Part shown: positions 53,447-61,418 of the stretch, piece by piece | Numbering within the stretch: position 1 is the stretch's first letter | Layout of the letters: every line of letters begins with the position of its first letter | Origin: Hydrogeniiclostridium mannosilyticum | GTDB taxonomy: Bacteria; Bacillota; Clostridia; Oscillospirales; Acutalibacteraceae | Reading direction: 5' to 3' | NCBI RefSeq assembly: GCF_003268275.1 | Contig: NZ_QLYR01000011.1 | Location: 1 to 64,000, forward strand | DNA length: 64,000 nt | Position numbers and translations under genes: made by a program | Notes under the pieces: generated by a model | What the model was told of the DNA's origin: nothing | The model's database searches: none | The model's input: the letters and a program-made list of their open reading frames with translations, nothing else

Positions 53447-53587
53447 TGCAAACGTATATGTCGCAACAGTTCTTTCGTGATGAGCTCACCAGCCGTTTTT
53501 CATTCAGCTGCTTGACCAGAAGCGGGCCTCTTTTTTTGTAACCTAAACCCACATCGGGACGAGTTATGCTCGTTCCGATTTTTTATT
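53447..53587. terminator. Repeat copy and bidirectional terminator after the toxin-like pair
   Basis: Holds the third copy of the GGCCTCTTTTTTTGTAACCTAAACCCACA motif (53525-53552) and then an 11-bp hairpin ATCGGGACGAG / CTCGTTCCGAT (53553-53579) with a T tail. That hairpin is nearly identical to the tRNA-Leu terminator, and on the minus strand it could end the 38-codon ORF next to it. Confidence 0.7.
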
Positions 53588-53704
53588 TCATAAAAAATTA
53601 GTCACCGGATCCGCTGCTCCTCCTTCTCCGCAAAGAGTCACGCCGCGCCTTTGCTGTTCGCCTGTAGATGCGTTCACAACGCTTTTCGTTTTTACTTTTT
53701 TCAT
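53588..53704 (-). CDS. Possible 38-aa small protein
   Basis: Minus-strand ORF with an ATG at 53704 and a TGA at 53588. The product begins MKKVKTKSVVNASTGEQQRR and ends with a Gly/Ala-rich part containing one Cys (TLCGEGGAADPVTNFL). A purine-rich AGAGGGA lies about 10 bases before the ATG, and a terminator follows the stop directly, so it is a self-contained unit. Basic N-half, small neutral C-half. Could be a peptide precursor or a chance ORF. Confidence 0.3.
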   Translation of the reverse strand: MKKVKTKSVVNASTGEQQRRGVTLCGEGGAADPVTNFL

Positions 53705-53892
53705 AGAAGGTTCCCTCTGTGCAGAGGTCTAAATTGAATAGAATCGGTGCCTTATATTTCAAAAGATGACAGAAAATTTATAAAATAATTGATTTTTGAT
53801 GTTTAATATATTAATATAATTTTATTAGAGTTCAATTAATTTATGAAATTAGTAGAAAGGGTGTTTCCGATGTTTTAATTATTTGCAATATT
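53705..53892 (+). promoter_or_regulatory. A+T-rich upstream region of the peptide/ABC operon
   Basis: Very A+T-rich stretch with several promoter-like words (TTGATT at 53789, TTGATG at 53796, TAATAT at 53804, TATAAT at 53815), none with ideal spacing. A ribosome-binding-like AGAAAGGG (53854-53861) precedes ATG-TTT-TAA (53870), which is out of frame with the peptide ORF by one base in a TTTT run. Confidence 0.4.
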
Positions 53893-54021
53893 ATGAGTTG
53901 CCGTGGTGTAGTACCTTATTTAGTTACACACAGATGGACCGGGCCTGTTGAATTTAGAGCGCACGCGTCCAATTGGGGTCTAAGTTCGACTTCAATTAGC
54001 GGAACTGTTGATTTAGGCTAA
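53893..54021 (+). CDS. Possible 42-aa peptide preceding the ABC operon
   Basis: Small ORF starting MSCRGVVPYLVTHRWTGPVE and ending with the Ser/Thr-rich stretch SSTSISGTVDLG; no match recognised. Its own ATG lacks a ribosome binding site. The frame is open further upstream, and one added T in the TTTT run at 53872 would fuse it to the ATG at 53870, which has a good site, giving about 50 residues. A perfect 14-bp hairpin follows, then a five-gene ABC operon, which is the usual layout of bacteriocin-like peptide operons. Could also be the relic of a longer secreted protein. Confidence 0.35.
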   Translation: MSCRGVVPYLVTHRWTGPVEFRAHASNWGLSSTSISGTVDLG

Positions 54022-54030
54022 GGCTGATAT

Positions 54031-54067
54031 TGTCAGGGAATATTTTTGGACGGAATATTCCCTGACA
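54031..54067 (+). terminator. Hairpin between peptide ORF and ABC genes
   Basis: Perfect 14-bp stem TGTCAGGGAATATT / AATATTCCCTGACA with a 9-base loop, without T tail. It may stabilise the upstream transcript and let only part of the polymerases continue into the ABC genes. Confidence 0.75.
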
Positions 54068-54089
54068 CTTAAATAAATGGAGGGCACAA

Positions 54090-54947
54090 ATGGAAAAGCA
54101 TGGGAATACCGGCATCTTTCGTATGCAGTTGGTTCGCATGGCGACCCGGGCAGAATTTAAAATTGCTTGTGTATTGAGCTTTTTATTTATCGTATTAGCT
54201 TTTGTTGAGGAATGCTGCTCGCAATGGGGCGCCGACCAGTCGGATTTATACACGGCGGCATCTGGTTGGGTGGGTAATATTACACAGGTGATGGGGGTCA
54301 CTTTACAAGCTTTTTATCTGCTGGCAATCTCCTTAATCGCGGCGTTACCCTTTGCTGATAGCTTTTTAGAGGATCGGAAAAGCCACAATCTGGCGTCGGT
54401 GCTGGTGCGCACAACGTGGGGGGCATACCGCCGGACTGGGATTTTTTTATCCTTTGCCGGGGGTTTTTTGGTTATTTTAGCGCCGTTGCTTGTGTCGCAG
54501 CTGCTGTCATTTTTATTGTTTCCCGCTACAGGAGGGAAAATAGAAGGTTATGCTAGTTGGGGTGCGTGGATGTTTTCTCCTACATTATCGGAGGCCTACG
54601 TGTTTCCATATTTGCTGCTGAACCACCCTTACCTCCATAATCTTGTTTTCATATTCTATGCTTCTCTGTTCGGGGGCATGAACGCGGTAGCCTCTTACTT
54701 GCTTTCTTTATTAGGTGTTCATAAAAAACTGTTGGTTTTGGGCCTGCCTGCTGTTTTTTGGTTGTGCTATGATTTGCTCCTTACATTTATCAATCCCTCT
54801 TTGATTTTCGAGATCTACTTATACCCGAATGACAGCGTTTTTAAACAACCATGGTTTTTCTTCGCCCTACCGCTCTGTATGCTGGCGGTTCTACTGCTTG
54901 GCGCCGCCGCGGCTAAAAGGTACAGAACGGAGGCGGCGCTGCAATGA
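54090..54947 (+). CDS. ABC-2-type membrane protein 1 of the peptide/ABC operon
   Basis: A 285-residue protein with about six hydrophobic helices: ACVLSFLFIVLAF, LLAISLIAALPFADSFLEDR, FLSFAGGFLVILAPLLV and others. The ADSFLEDRKSHNLASVLVRT loop is like that of ABC-2 exporters. No ATPase or enzyme motifs. Strong GGAGGGCACAA before the ATG. It overlaps the next gene by 4 bases (ATGA). Likely one membrane subunit of an exporter or immunity transporter driven by the ATPase at 56414. Confidence 0.78.
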   Translation: MEKHGNTGIFRMQLVRMATRAEFKIACVLSFLFIVLAFVEECCSQWGADQSDLYTAASGWVGNITQVMGVTLQAFYLLAISLIAALPFADSFLEDRKSHNLASVLVRTTWGAYRRTGIFLSFAGGFLVILAPLLVSQLLSFLLFPATGGKIEGYASWGAWMFSPTLSEAYVFPYLLLNHPYLHNLVFIFYASLFGGMNAVASYLLSLLGVHKKLLVLGLPAVFWLCYDLLLTFINPSLIFEIYLYPNDSVFKQPWFFFALPLCMLAVLLLGAAAAKRYRTEAALQ

Positions 54948-55645
54948 CACGGGAATATCTGCGGCTGCTAACCAAGCGCTGCAGCCAATGGTTGTTTCTA
55001 GTTTCTTTGCTGGTGATACAAGGAGCCGAGTGCCTGAGTACGCCATATGGAGAAAATGCGGCCGAGGCCTTCATGTCTATTCGTAGCCTTAATAAATTTG
55101 GACTTTTATTTACCCCGCTGTTCTGCCTTTGGAATACGCCTGTTTATCAGGTGTGCAGCGAGACAAAGCTGACGGTGCGCATGGAGTCGCCCTTCGGGTA
55201 CATTGCCTGTTATGCCCGGCTGTCGGCAGTGAGCTCGCTGTTGTACGTGTTTATGTCCAACTGTATAGCGGTACCCCGGGCACTGCTTTTTGCTGGGAGT
55301 GCGGAAGGCGGAGAAAAATTATTGCCGCTGCTGTTTCTTCAGCTGCTCTTTTACATGAATTGCTCGCTGATTTTTTATTTGGTTTCAGTTATTGGCGGCG
55401 GTAAAACTTATCTGGGCTTTTTGGCTGTTGTTGGCTATGGTGTGCTGGATTATGCGGTCTCCAATTTAACGTGGTTTTTTGTTTCGACTTTCTATGTTGT
55501 GTGCAGCCCGGAGGTTTTTCAGAGCCCGCCGCTGCTGCTGCGCAATTTTTCGGTGCTAACCGGCACCCTTTTGTGCCTGATATTGATTGATGTTTTTGCA
55601 ACGGATAGGCGGGATTTTATGGAGCGGGGAAAAGCGGATGCTTAG
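54944..55645 (+). CDS. Membrane protein 2 of the peptide/ABC operon
   Basis: A 233-residue protein with about six helices (WLFLVSLLVIQGAECL, GLLFTPLFCLWNTPVYQ, LLYVFMSNCIAVPRALLFAG, FLAVVGYGVLDYAV). No recognised family beyond ABC-2-like topology. The start overlaps the previous stop (ATGA), and the end overlaps the next gene by 8 bases, so the three are translated together. Confidence 0.72.
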   Translation: MTREYLRLLTKRCSQWLFLVSLLVIQGAECLSTPYGENAAEAFMSIRSLNKFGLLFTPLFCLWNTPVYQVCSETKLTVRMESPFGYIACYARLSAVSSLLYVFMSNCIAVPRALLFAGSAEGGEKLLPLLFLQLLFYMNCSLIFYLVSVIGGGKTYLGFLAVVGYGVLDYAVSNLTWFFVSTFYVVCSPEVFQSPPLLLRNFSVLTGTLLCLILIDVFATDRRDFMERGKADA

Positions 55646-56399
55646 AAAGCGATGGTTATGGAAAACGTTTCTGGCTGCCGCCGTTTATGGCTTTTTGCCT
55701 TGCTGGGCGGCATTGCTGCGGCATGGCGAGAATTTAAATGAGTTTATACTCTATGTCCTGGGCGGAAAGATCTTCTCACCGCTGAATAACCCGCCGGTGC
55801 TGCTGTTCGCATTCATTCCCACGGTGCTGCTGCTTTTTTTATTCAGTGATTTTATTTCCGGGGATTTTGAAGCGATGGCTGTTTATATTCTGACCCGCGC
55901 GCCGCGCCCAATGCGCTGCTTTGGTCCCAAGCTGCTGTACCTGGCGGGGTGCATTGCGCTTTACAGCGTTTTAGGAGCGGCGGCATCCCTATGTGCCGGC
56001 TTGGCATCGGGCGCATCGCCGGAGGAATTCAACTGGCGGATGTTTACCGTAGAGGTAATATTGTTTTTCTTAAATAACCTGATGCTGGTTGGTCTGGTCA
56101 GCATCAGTGCGCTGAAAACCGGAAGCTTCTACGCCTTTTTGGCGGTAGCGGCTCTGCATGTAATTAGCATTCTGGCGGCGACCTTTTCCAGCGGCTTTCT
56201 GAAAGAGCTTTTTTGTTATGCCAACCCGTTTTGTCAAGGGATATATGCCTGGCATGAAGAAGCGTCTGCCGGATTTTATGAACCGCATGGAAAAACGGTG
56301 TTTCCGCCTGCCTTTTATTCCGTAGTCTATTTACTGCTCATAGCGGGCGTAGAATATTTGGCCCTTCGGCATTATCTGAAGCGGGCTGATTTTTTTTAA
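55638..56399 (+). CDS. ABC-2-type membrane protein 3 of the peptide/ABC operon
   Basis: A 253-residue polytopic protein. ATG 55638 is chosen (MLRKRWLWKTF) because GGAGCGGGG lies about 8 bases upstream and the longer frame lies wholly inside the previous gene. LLLFLFSDFISGDFEAMAVYILTRAPRP is the loop that ABC-2 permeases show between helices 2 and 3. The three membrane proteins are not close copies of one another but share this layout. Confidence 0.75.
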   Translation: MLRKRWLWKTFLAAAVYGFLPCWAALLRHGENLNEFILYVLGGKIFSPLNNPPVLLFAFIPTVLLLFLFSDFISGDFEAMAVYILTRAPRPMRCFGPKLLYLAGCIALYSVLGAAASLCAGLASGASPEEFNWRMFTVEVILFFLNNLMLVGLVSISALKTGSFYAFLAVAALHVISILAATFSSGFLKELFCYANPFCQGIYAWHEEASAGFYEPHGKTVFPPAFYSVVYLLLIAGVEYLALRHYLKRADFF

Positions 56400-56413
56400 A
56401 GGGGTGGAGGAAG

Positions 56414-57082
56414 ATGGATCAGATTATTGTACGTAATGTGACAAAAGAAATAAAAGGAGCGCTGGTGCTGGATCATATCAACCTGGAGCTGGACCGTGGC
56501 GGCATATACGGCTTTATTGGAGTGAACGGCTCGGGTAAAACCATGCTTTTTCGGGCAATTTGCGGTTTGATCCGTCTGACCGAGGGCGAGGTGGAGGTCT
56601 TTTCAAAAAAGCTCCGGGAGGATGTGACTTTTCCGGAAAGCCTGGGCGTTATGCTTGAATCCGTAGGCTTCTGGGATGAGTACACCGGGTTTGAAAACCT
56701 GCGCCTGCTGTCTAAAATCAGAAGGGTAATCGGAGACAACGAAATCCGCCATGCCATTACGCGGGTGGGGCTGAATCCAGACGACCGGCGCACCTATAAA
56801 AAATATAGCTTGGGCATGAAGCAACGCCTAGGTATTGCTGAGGCCATTATGGAAAGGCCGGAGCTGTTGGTGCTGGACGAACCGACAAACGCCTTGGATG
56901 AAGACGGTGTGGAGCGGGTGCGCTCAATTCTCCGGGAGGAGCGGGACCGCGGCGCGACCATCCTGCTGGCTAGCCATAACAAGGAGGATATCGCTGCTTT
57001 ATGCGACCGGATTTTTAAGATGGCGGAGGGACGGCTGGCAGAGGTTATGGACAGTCAGGCGAAACCGGAAGGGGAGGCGTAA
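56414..57082 (+). CDS. ABC transporter ATP-binding protein of the peptide/ABC operon
   Basis: A 222-residue single-domain ATPase. Walker A GVNGSGKTMLFRAICGL (about 37-53), the Q-loop region ESVGFWDEYTGFENLRLL, signature YSLGMKQRLGIAEAIM, Walker B LLVLDEPTNALDEDG and the H-loop ASHNKEDI are all intact. The LGMKQ signature form is typical of bacteriocin/antibiotic exporters (CcmA-like). GGGGTGGAGGAAG precedes the ATG. The only ATPase in the operon, so it must energise the three membrane proteins. Confidence 0.93.
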   Translation: MDQIIVRNVTKEIKGALVLDHINLELDRGGIYGFIGVNGSGKTMLFRAICGLIRLTEGEVEVFSKKLREDVTFPESLGVMLESVGFWDEYTGFENLRLLSKIRRVIGDNEIRHAITRVGLNPDDRRTYKKYSLGMKQRLGIAEAIMERPELLVLDEPTNALDEDGVERVRSILREERDRGATILLASHNKEDIAALCDRIFKMAEGRLAEVMDSQAKPEGEA

Positions 57083-57087
57083 AGGGG

Positions 57088-57849
57088 ATGAGACGTTTTT
57101 TACAAAGACAAGGTCCCTGGTTAATAATTTGCGTGCTGCTGCTAGGCTGTGTGCTGCTGGGGTTAGCAACTCGGGCCAGCTTCACAGATGTGGCGCAAGA
57201 TCCGAATCTCGGCAAAGCGGTTTATTGGTATAACAGTGATATTACACCGCAGACGCTGGAGGATTCCGCACAGAATTTAATGAAACAAAGTAAATTGATA
57301 GCTGTGGTAAGATATCAAGGAGAACAAGATTATACAAATCAAACATTTCTTACCAAGGCGGAAGTGGTTTCTGTTTACCAGGGAGATGCTTCTCTGGAGG
57401 GAGATCACATCTTAATCTATGAGCCGGTGCGGCTATACTATTCACCGGCGCATGAATGGCTCCATGATGCGGAGGTCTATCAATTTATAGGAAAGATACC
57501 AGGAGCGGAGGCTGATGATAGATTTGTAAATGGCTTTCCGAAAACAGAGCCGATGTGTTACCATGCGCCGATGCAGGAAGGCCGGGAATATCTAGTTTTC
57601 CTGACGCCCAAGGAATATCCTAAGGAATCTCCGCTATATCAGCAGCAGGAGGAATATAACTATGTAGAAAGCATCTATGCCCTGCTGGATTTGTCTGCAC
57701 AGCCGGAAAATTTTATGCCTGCTCCGGAGTTGATTCTGCTGGAGGAAGCCGCCGAATATCCTGTACTGCTGATGAATGAGGCGGAGCTGGAGCGTTATAT
57801 ACGGAATCGGGAAGAAATTATCAATTCCGTTCTTGGTGACGGCCATTAG
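57088..57849 (+). CDS. Membrane-anchored extracellular protein of the peptide/ABC operon
   Basis: A 253-residue protein with one N-terminal helix (WLIICVLLLGCVLLGLA, residues about 11-27) and a large outside part. The segment AVVRYQGEQDY, TKAEVVSVYQGDASLEGDHILIYEP and MQEGREYLVFLTPKEYP follows a pattern of small secreted beta-barrel domains seen in Clostridia, but I cannot name the family. It starts 5 bases after the ATPase, so it belongs to the operon. It might be an outside binding or immunity protein. Ends at a double hairpin. Confidence 0.7.
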   Translation: MRRFLQRQGPWLIICVLLLGCVLLGLATRASFTDVAQDPNLGKAVYWYNSDITPQTLEDSAQNLMKQSKLIAVVRYQGEQDYTNQTFLTKAEVVSVYQGDASLEGDHILIYEPVRLYYSPAHEWLHDAEVYQFIGKIPGAEADDRFVNGFPKTEPMCYHAPMQEGREYLVFLTPKEYPKESPLYQQQEEYNYVESIYALLDLSAQPENFMPAPELILLEEAAEYPVLLMNEAELERYIRNREEIINSVLGDGH

Positions 57850-57895
57850 GAATAAATCAGCGGGCATTCTTTATTTTGGTGAAGCCCGAATAATA

Positions 57896-57942
57896 AAAAA
57901 CAGGCCTTGTAATCCCGTTCGCAGGAGACAAGGCCTGTTTTT
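57896..57942 (+). terminator. Terminator of the peptide/ABC operon
   Basis: Perfect 15-bp stem AAAAACAGGCCTTGT / ACAAGGCCTGTTTTT with a 17-base loop and a T run, about 45 bases after the last stop codon. Works on both strands. Confidence 0.93.
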
Positions 57943-57949
57943 ATCTGTA

Positions 57950-57998
57950 TATATATTAATCGTAGCCAAAATCCATTTTTGGCTACGATTAATATATA
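57950..57998. repeat. 22-bp perfect inverted repeat behind the operon terminator
   Basis: Arms TATATATTAATCGTAGCCAAAA and its exact reverse complement around the loop TCCAT. It lies 8 bases after the terminator, is A+T-rich at its outer end and has no T tail of its own. Confidence 0.93.
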
Positions 57999-58268
57999 AC
58001 ATACCATATCCGAAAAAATAAGTCTAGTCTTTTTTTAAATATTTGTTATGATGAGGATAGCGAACCGGGCCGGTGGCAGGAAGCCGTGTTTTGTCCACCG
58101 GCGCTGGCTGACCGGATCGCCGGTGGGCATGTTGCCGTGAAAGCGCGGATTTTTACAGCGTTTTTTCACGAAGCAAGGCGGGCAGGCTGATTTTTGACCC
58201 AGGATTACTGCCCAAAGCCTAAGTTCAAAAAAAGGGAGAAACGGATCTGATCGTGTAAGGAGGTTTAC
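57999..58268. other. Leader/spacer upstream of helD
   Basis: About 270 bases without a gene. A perfect 9-bp stem CCACCGGCG / CGCCGGTGG with a 14-base loop lies at 58095-58126. TTTTTTTAAATATTTGTTATGATG near 58028-58051 may contain a promoter, but spacing to a -10 is unclear. Confidence 0.35.
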
Positions 58269-60350
58269 ATGGAGAGAGCAACACAGCATGCGGAGCACAG
58301 GGATATACCCGATATCGCCGCTTCTTTTCCCGAAGAGCGCATCCATCTTGAGCAGATTATAGAAAAGGCCGGCCTGGAGCTTGCAGAAGCAGAGCGCTCT
58401 GTTGAAAAAATGGACCAGGAATACCGCGAAACACAGAGCTACATGGTGGAGCACCGCAATGAAGGCGACGCCAAGGAAATTTTTCAGAGCGAGATGGCCC
58501 TGCGCCAGATTGATTCTCTGGGCGTCTCGGCGGTGGTCTACCGGGACAGAATGCGCAAGACAAAGGACAGTCCCTATTTTGCCCGCATCGATTTTCGTCC
58601 GGATGGCGGAGACAGCCCACGGGTTTATTACATCGGCCTCTATGCCTTTCACTTTGAGCAGCAGCTGCTGGTAGTAGATTGGCGCGCGCCGGTTGCAAGC
58701 ATGTTTTATGATTATGAGCTGGGGCGTGCCAGGTACGATGCCCCGGAGGACCACGTAGAGGGGGAGCTTATTCTTAAGAGACAGTTTAAAATTAAAAACG
58801 GGCGCATGGAGTACGCCTTTGACAGCTCCCAAAATATTCAGGACGATATTCTGCAGCTGGAGCTTGCCCACACTTCAGATGAAAAGATGAAATCTATTAT
58901 CTCCACCATTCAAAGGGAGCAAAATCAAATTATCCGCAATGAGACGGCGCATACGATGATTATTCAGGGCGTGGCGGGTTCCGGTAAGACCAGCATTGCC
59001 CTTCACCGGGTAGCGTTTCTCTTATACCGGCGCCGTGACACCATCAAGGCGCAGAATGTGACCATTATCTCGCCGAACCGCGTGTTTGGTGATTATATCT
59101 CAAACGTTTTGCCGGAGCTGGGTGAGGAGCCCATCTTTGACGCCAGCCTGGAGGACCTGGCGTTGGTTCAGCTGGAGGAGGGGGTTGACTTTTCCTCCGA
59201 CCGCAACCCGCTGGAAAATGCGGACAAGGCTTGGGAGGAGCGCGTGCGCTTCAAGTCTACCGTTGAGTTTGTACAGCTGATGGACGCGTATATCGCGAAG
59301 CTGCCGGAGATTGCCCTTGCGGTCCAGGATTATGTGTACGAATCGTTTACAGTTCCTGCTGAGTGGATCCGGGCCAGGGTGGATATTTATAAGCGCTTTC
59401 CGCTGATTAAGCGTTTGGAGATTGTCGCCGACGACCTTTACAACCGGCTTGAACGTGACAATATTTGGGAGGAAAAGCTTCCGCACCGGACGCGGATTTT
59501 CATTTCCTTAAAAAAGATGCTCAGGCTGAAAAACACCCTGGCGGCTTATAAGGATTTTTACCAGCGGATCGGCCGCTCCAAGCTGTATGTGCCGGTAAAG
59601 AAGGGGGTGCTGGAGTGGAACGACGTGTACCCCTATCTTTATTTGCAGGCGGCCTTTACCGGCTTGCAGGAAAGCCGCCTGATTAAGCATCTTGTCATTG
59701 ATGAAATGCAGGATTACTGCCCCATTCAATACGCGGTGCTCAACCGGCTGTTTAAGTGCCCCAAAACCATCTTGGGGGATTTCGGGCAGTCCATTAATCC
59801 CAATTGCCCCTATACGCTGGAGGAGCTGCACCGGCTGTATGATGGGTCGGAGCTGGTCAGAATGGAAAAGAGCTACCGCTCTACATGTGAGATCATTCAC
59901 TTTGCCAGCAGGATCATCGGCCAGGTGAATATTGAGGCGGTCGAGCGCCACGGGGATCCCCCCGCTGTCTTGGATTTTAGGGATGGCGAGGAGGAACTCA
60001 ATTACCTGATTGCGGCGGTGGAATTGTTTCACCAAGGCGCCTACAACGCGATGGGTATTATTACAAGAACGAACCGTGAGGCAAAGGAGCTGTTTGAGCG
60101 GCTGGAGGAGCGCCAGGCGGAGGTAACGCTGGTAACGCCGGAAAGCGAGTCGTTCCATAACGGCGCTCTTGTTCTTTCGGTACAGATGTCAAAGGGCCTG
60201 GAGTTTGACGAGGTGCTAATTCCCGGTGCAAATGCGGAAGCCTACCGGGAAGGCTTTGACCGGAACCTGCTCTATGTAGCGTGTACGCGCGCGATGCACA
60301 AATTGACGGTTGCCTGCCCCGGGAGCCGTTCCCCTTTGCTCCCAGTATAA
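58269..60350 (+). CDS. helD: HelD-type superfamily 1 helicase-like ATPase
   Basis: A 693-residue UvrD/Rep-like protein. The N-terminal coiled coil (residues about 20-60, FPEERIHLEQIIEKAGLELA) is the arm that HelD inserts into RNA polymerase. Then comes the VVYRDRMRKT-DSPYFARIDF region typical for HelD, the Q motif IQREQNQIIRNE (about 214), Walker A GVAGSGKTS (about 234-242), DE box LVIDEMQDY, and C-terminal SF1 motifs MEKSYRSTCEI, QMSKGLEFDEVLI and LLYVACTRAMH. HelD removes RNA polymerase from DNA and recycles it. AAGGAGG lies right upstream of the ATG. Confidence 0.92.
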   Translation: MERATQHAEHRDIPDIAASFPEERIHLEQIIEKAGLELAEAERSVEKMDQEYRETQSYMVEHRNEGDAKEIFQSEMALRQIDSLGVSAVVYRDRMRKTKDSPYFARIDFRPDGGDSPRVYYIGLYAFHFEQQLLVVDWRAPVASMFYDYELGRARYDAPEDHVEGELILKRQFKIKNGRMEYAFDSSQNIQDDILQLELAHTSDEKMKSIISTIQREQNQIIRNETAHTMIIQGVAGSGKTSIALHRVAFLLYRRRDTIKAQNVTIISPNRVFGDYISNVLPELGEEPIFDASLEDLALVQLEEGVDFSSDRNPLENADKAWEERVRFKSTVEFVQLMDAYIAKLPEIALAVQDYVYESFTVPAEWIRARVDIYKRFPLIKRLEIVADDLYNRLERDNIWEEKLPHRTRIFISLKKMLRLKNTLAAYKDFYQRIGRSKLYVPVKKGVLEWNDVYPYLYLQAAFTGLQESRLIKHLVIDEMQDYCPIQYAVLNRLFKCPKTILGDFGQSINPNCPYTLEELHRLYDGSELVRMEKSYRSTCEIIHFASRIIGQVNIEAVERHGDPPAVLDFRDGEEELNYLIAAVELFHQGAYNAMGIITRTNREAKELFERLEERQAEVTLVTPESESFHNGALVLSVQMSKGLEFDEVLIPGANAEAYREGFDRNLLYVACTRAMHKLTVACPGSRSPLLPV

Positions 60351-60374
60351 AACGGACTATCCAATGAGATGTTC

Positions 60375-60408
60375 GCCGGACGGCACATTGCCTTCCGGCA
60401 TTTTTATT
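60375..60408 (+). terminator. Terminator of helD
   Basis: Six-bp stem GCCGGA / TCCGGC with a loop of 13 bases, followed by ATTTTTATTTT, 25 bases after the stop. The rest to 60665 is non-coding; it contains an A+T-rich promoter-like part (about 60485-60560) and a G+C-rich GAGCCAGCCTAGAGCGAGGCTTC stem near 60592 in the leader of the next gene. Confidence 0.72.
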
Positions 60409-60665
60409 TTCCGGGGGACGCGCGTTTTTTCGTTCTCCGTAATACATGGGACAAATACTTTTCGTCTGGTGGCTTCCCGGGTGAAAAAATATCGGTTTTT
60501 CACAGAAAATAGTCGACTTTTTCTTTTTTAAATGTTATGCTTAACTTAAATTGGTAAGTGTTAAGCCTTTGAAAGTCGGCGAACGAGAGCCAGCCTAGAG
60601 CGAGGCTTCCGGAAGCAGGTGGATTGGCGCTAATAAAAATATCTATCAATGGAGGTGTGCGTTCT

Positions 60666-61412
60666 ATGAAGTACTCGGTTTGTTTGGATGCTGTTTATGC
60701 AGGAGGCGATGTGGCGGACAGTATGCGCCGTGTACATGAGGCCGGTTACGGCGCTGTGGAGTTTTGGTCCTGGTGGGACAAGGACTGTGAGGCAGTCGCG
60801 CAGGCTGCTGAGCGGCTGGGCCTGCAAATCGCCGCCTTCTGCACAAAATTTGTTCCTCTGACAGAGCCTCAGGCGCGGGCCCGGTATTTGGAAGGCCTGC
60901 GGGAAAGCATTCAGGTTGCCGGCCGGCTGCGCTGCAATACACTGATTACCCAAACCGGGCCGGATACCGGCGCGCCGCGGGAAGAGCAGCGCCAATGCCT
61001 GCTTGACGGACTGCGCGCATGTGTGCCGCTGCTGGAGGAGAGCGGCGTGACCCTGGTAGTAGAGCCGCTGAATACGAAGCTCAACCACCCGGGGTATTTC
61101 CTGTCGGCCTCCAAGGAGGCGTTCGATCTGATTGATGAAGTGGGAGCGCAATCGGTGCGTGTGCTGTATGACATCTATCACCAGCAGATCACCGAGGGGG
61201 ACATCCTGCGATCGCTGCTGCCTAATCTGGATAAAGCCGGCCATATTCATGCCGCCGGAGCGCCGGGACGGCATGAGCTGACCCAGGGAGAGCTCAATTA
61301 CCCCAATATCTTCAGGCAGTTGCGGGCGGCAGGCTATGAGGGGTATGTCGGCCTGGAATATTCACCCCAACAGGCGCCGGAGGAGGGGCTTCGCGCAGTG
61401 CTGAACTGGTAA
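60666..61412 (+). CDS. Hydroxypyruvate isomerase-like TIM-barrel protein (AP endonuclease 2 fold)
   Basis: A 248-residue sugar isomerase/epimerase of the Hyi/IolI type. RVHEAGYGAVEFWSWWDKD at the N-terminus and VVEPLNTKLNHPGYFL, with the metal-binding Glu, are typical of hydroxypyruvate isomerases. VLYDIYHQQITEGD supplies Asp/His, GHIHAAGAPGRHEL a His, and VGLEYSP the second Glu. The ATG at 60666 follows AATGGAGGTG; the longer frame is leader. The exact substrate is not certain. Confidence 0.88.
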   Translation: MKYSVCLDAVYAGGDVADSMRRVHEAGYGAVEFWSWWDKDCEAVAQAAERLGLQIAAFCTKFVPLTEPQARARYLEGLRESIQVAGRLRCNTLITQTGPDTGAPREEQRQCLLDGLRACVPLLEESGVTLVVEPLNTKLNHPGYFLSASKEAFDLIDEVGAQSVRVLYDIYHQQITEGDILRSLLPNLDKAGHIHAAGAPGRHELTQGELNYPNIFRQLRAAGYEGYVGLEYSPQQAPEEGLRAVLNW

Positions 61413-61418
61413 ACGGAA

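Noticed and set aside
52190-53600. CRISPR array near the repeated motifs
   Set aside because: Only three diverged copies with irregular spacing, and no cas genes; they look like terminators.
53893-57849. Known lantibiotic or epipeptide (YydF) operon
   Set aside because: No LanB/LanM, radical SAM or protease gene, and the peptide does not show a known leader.
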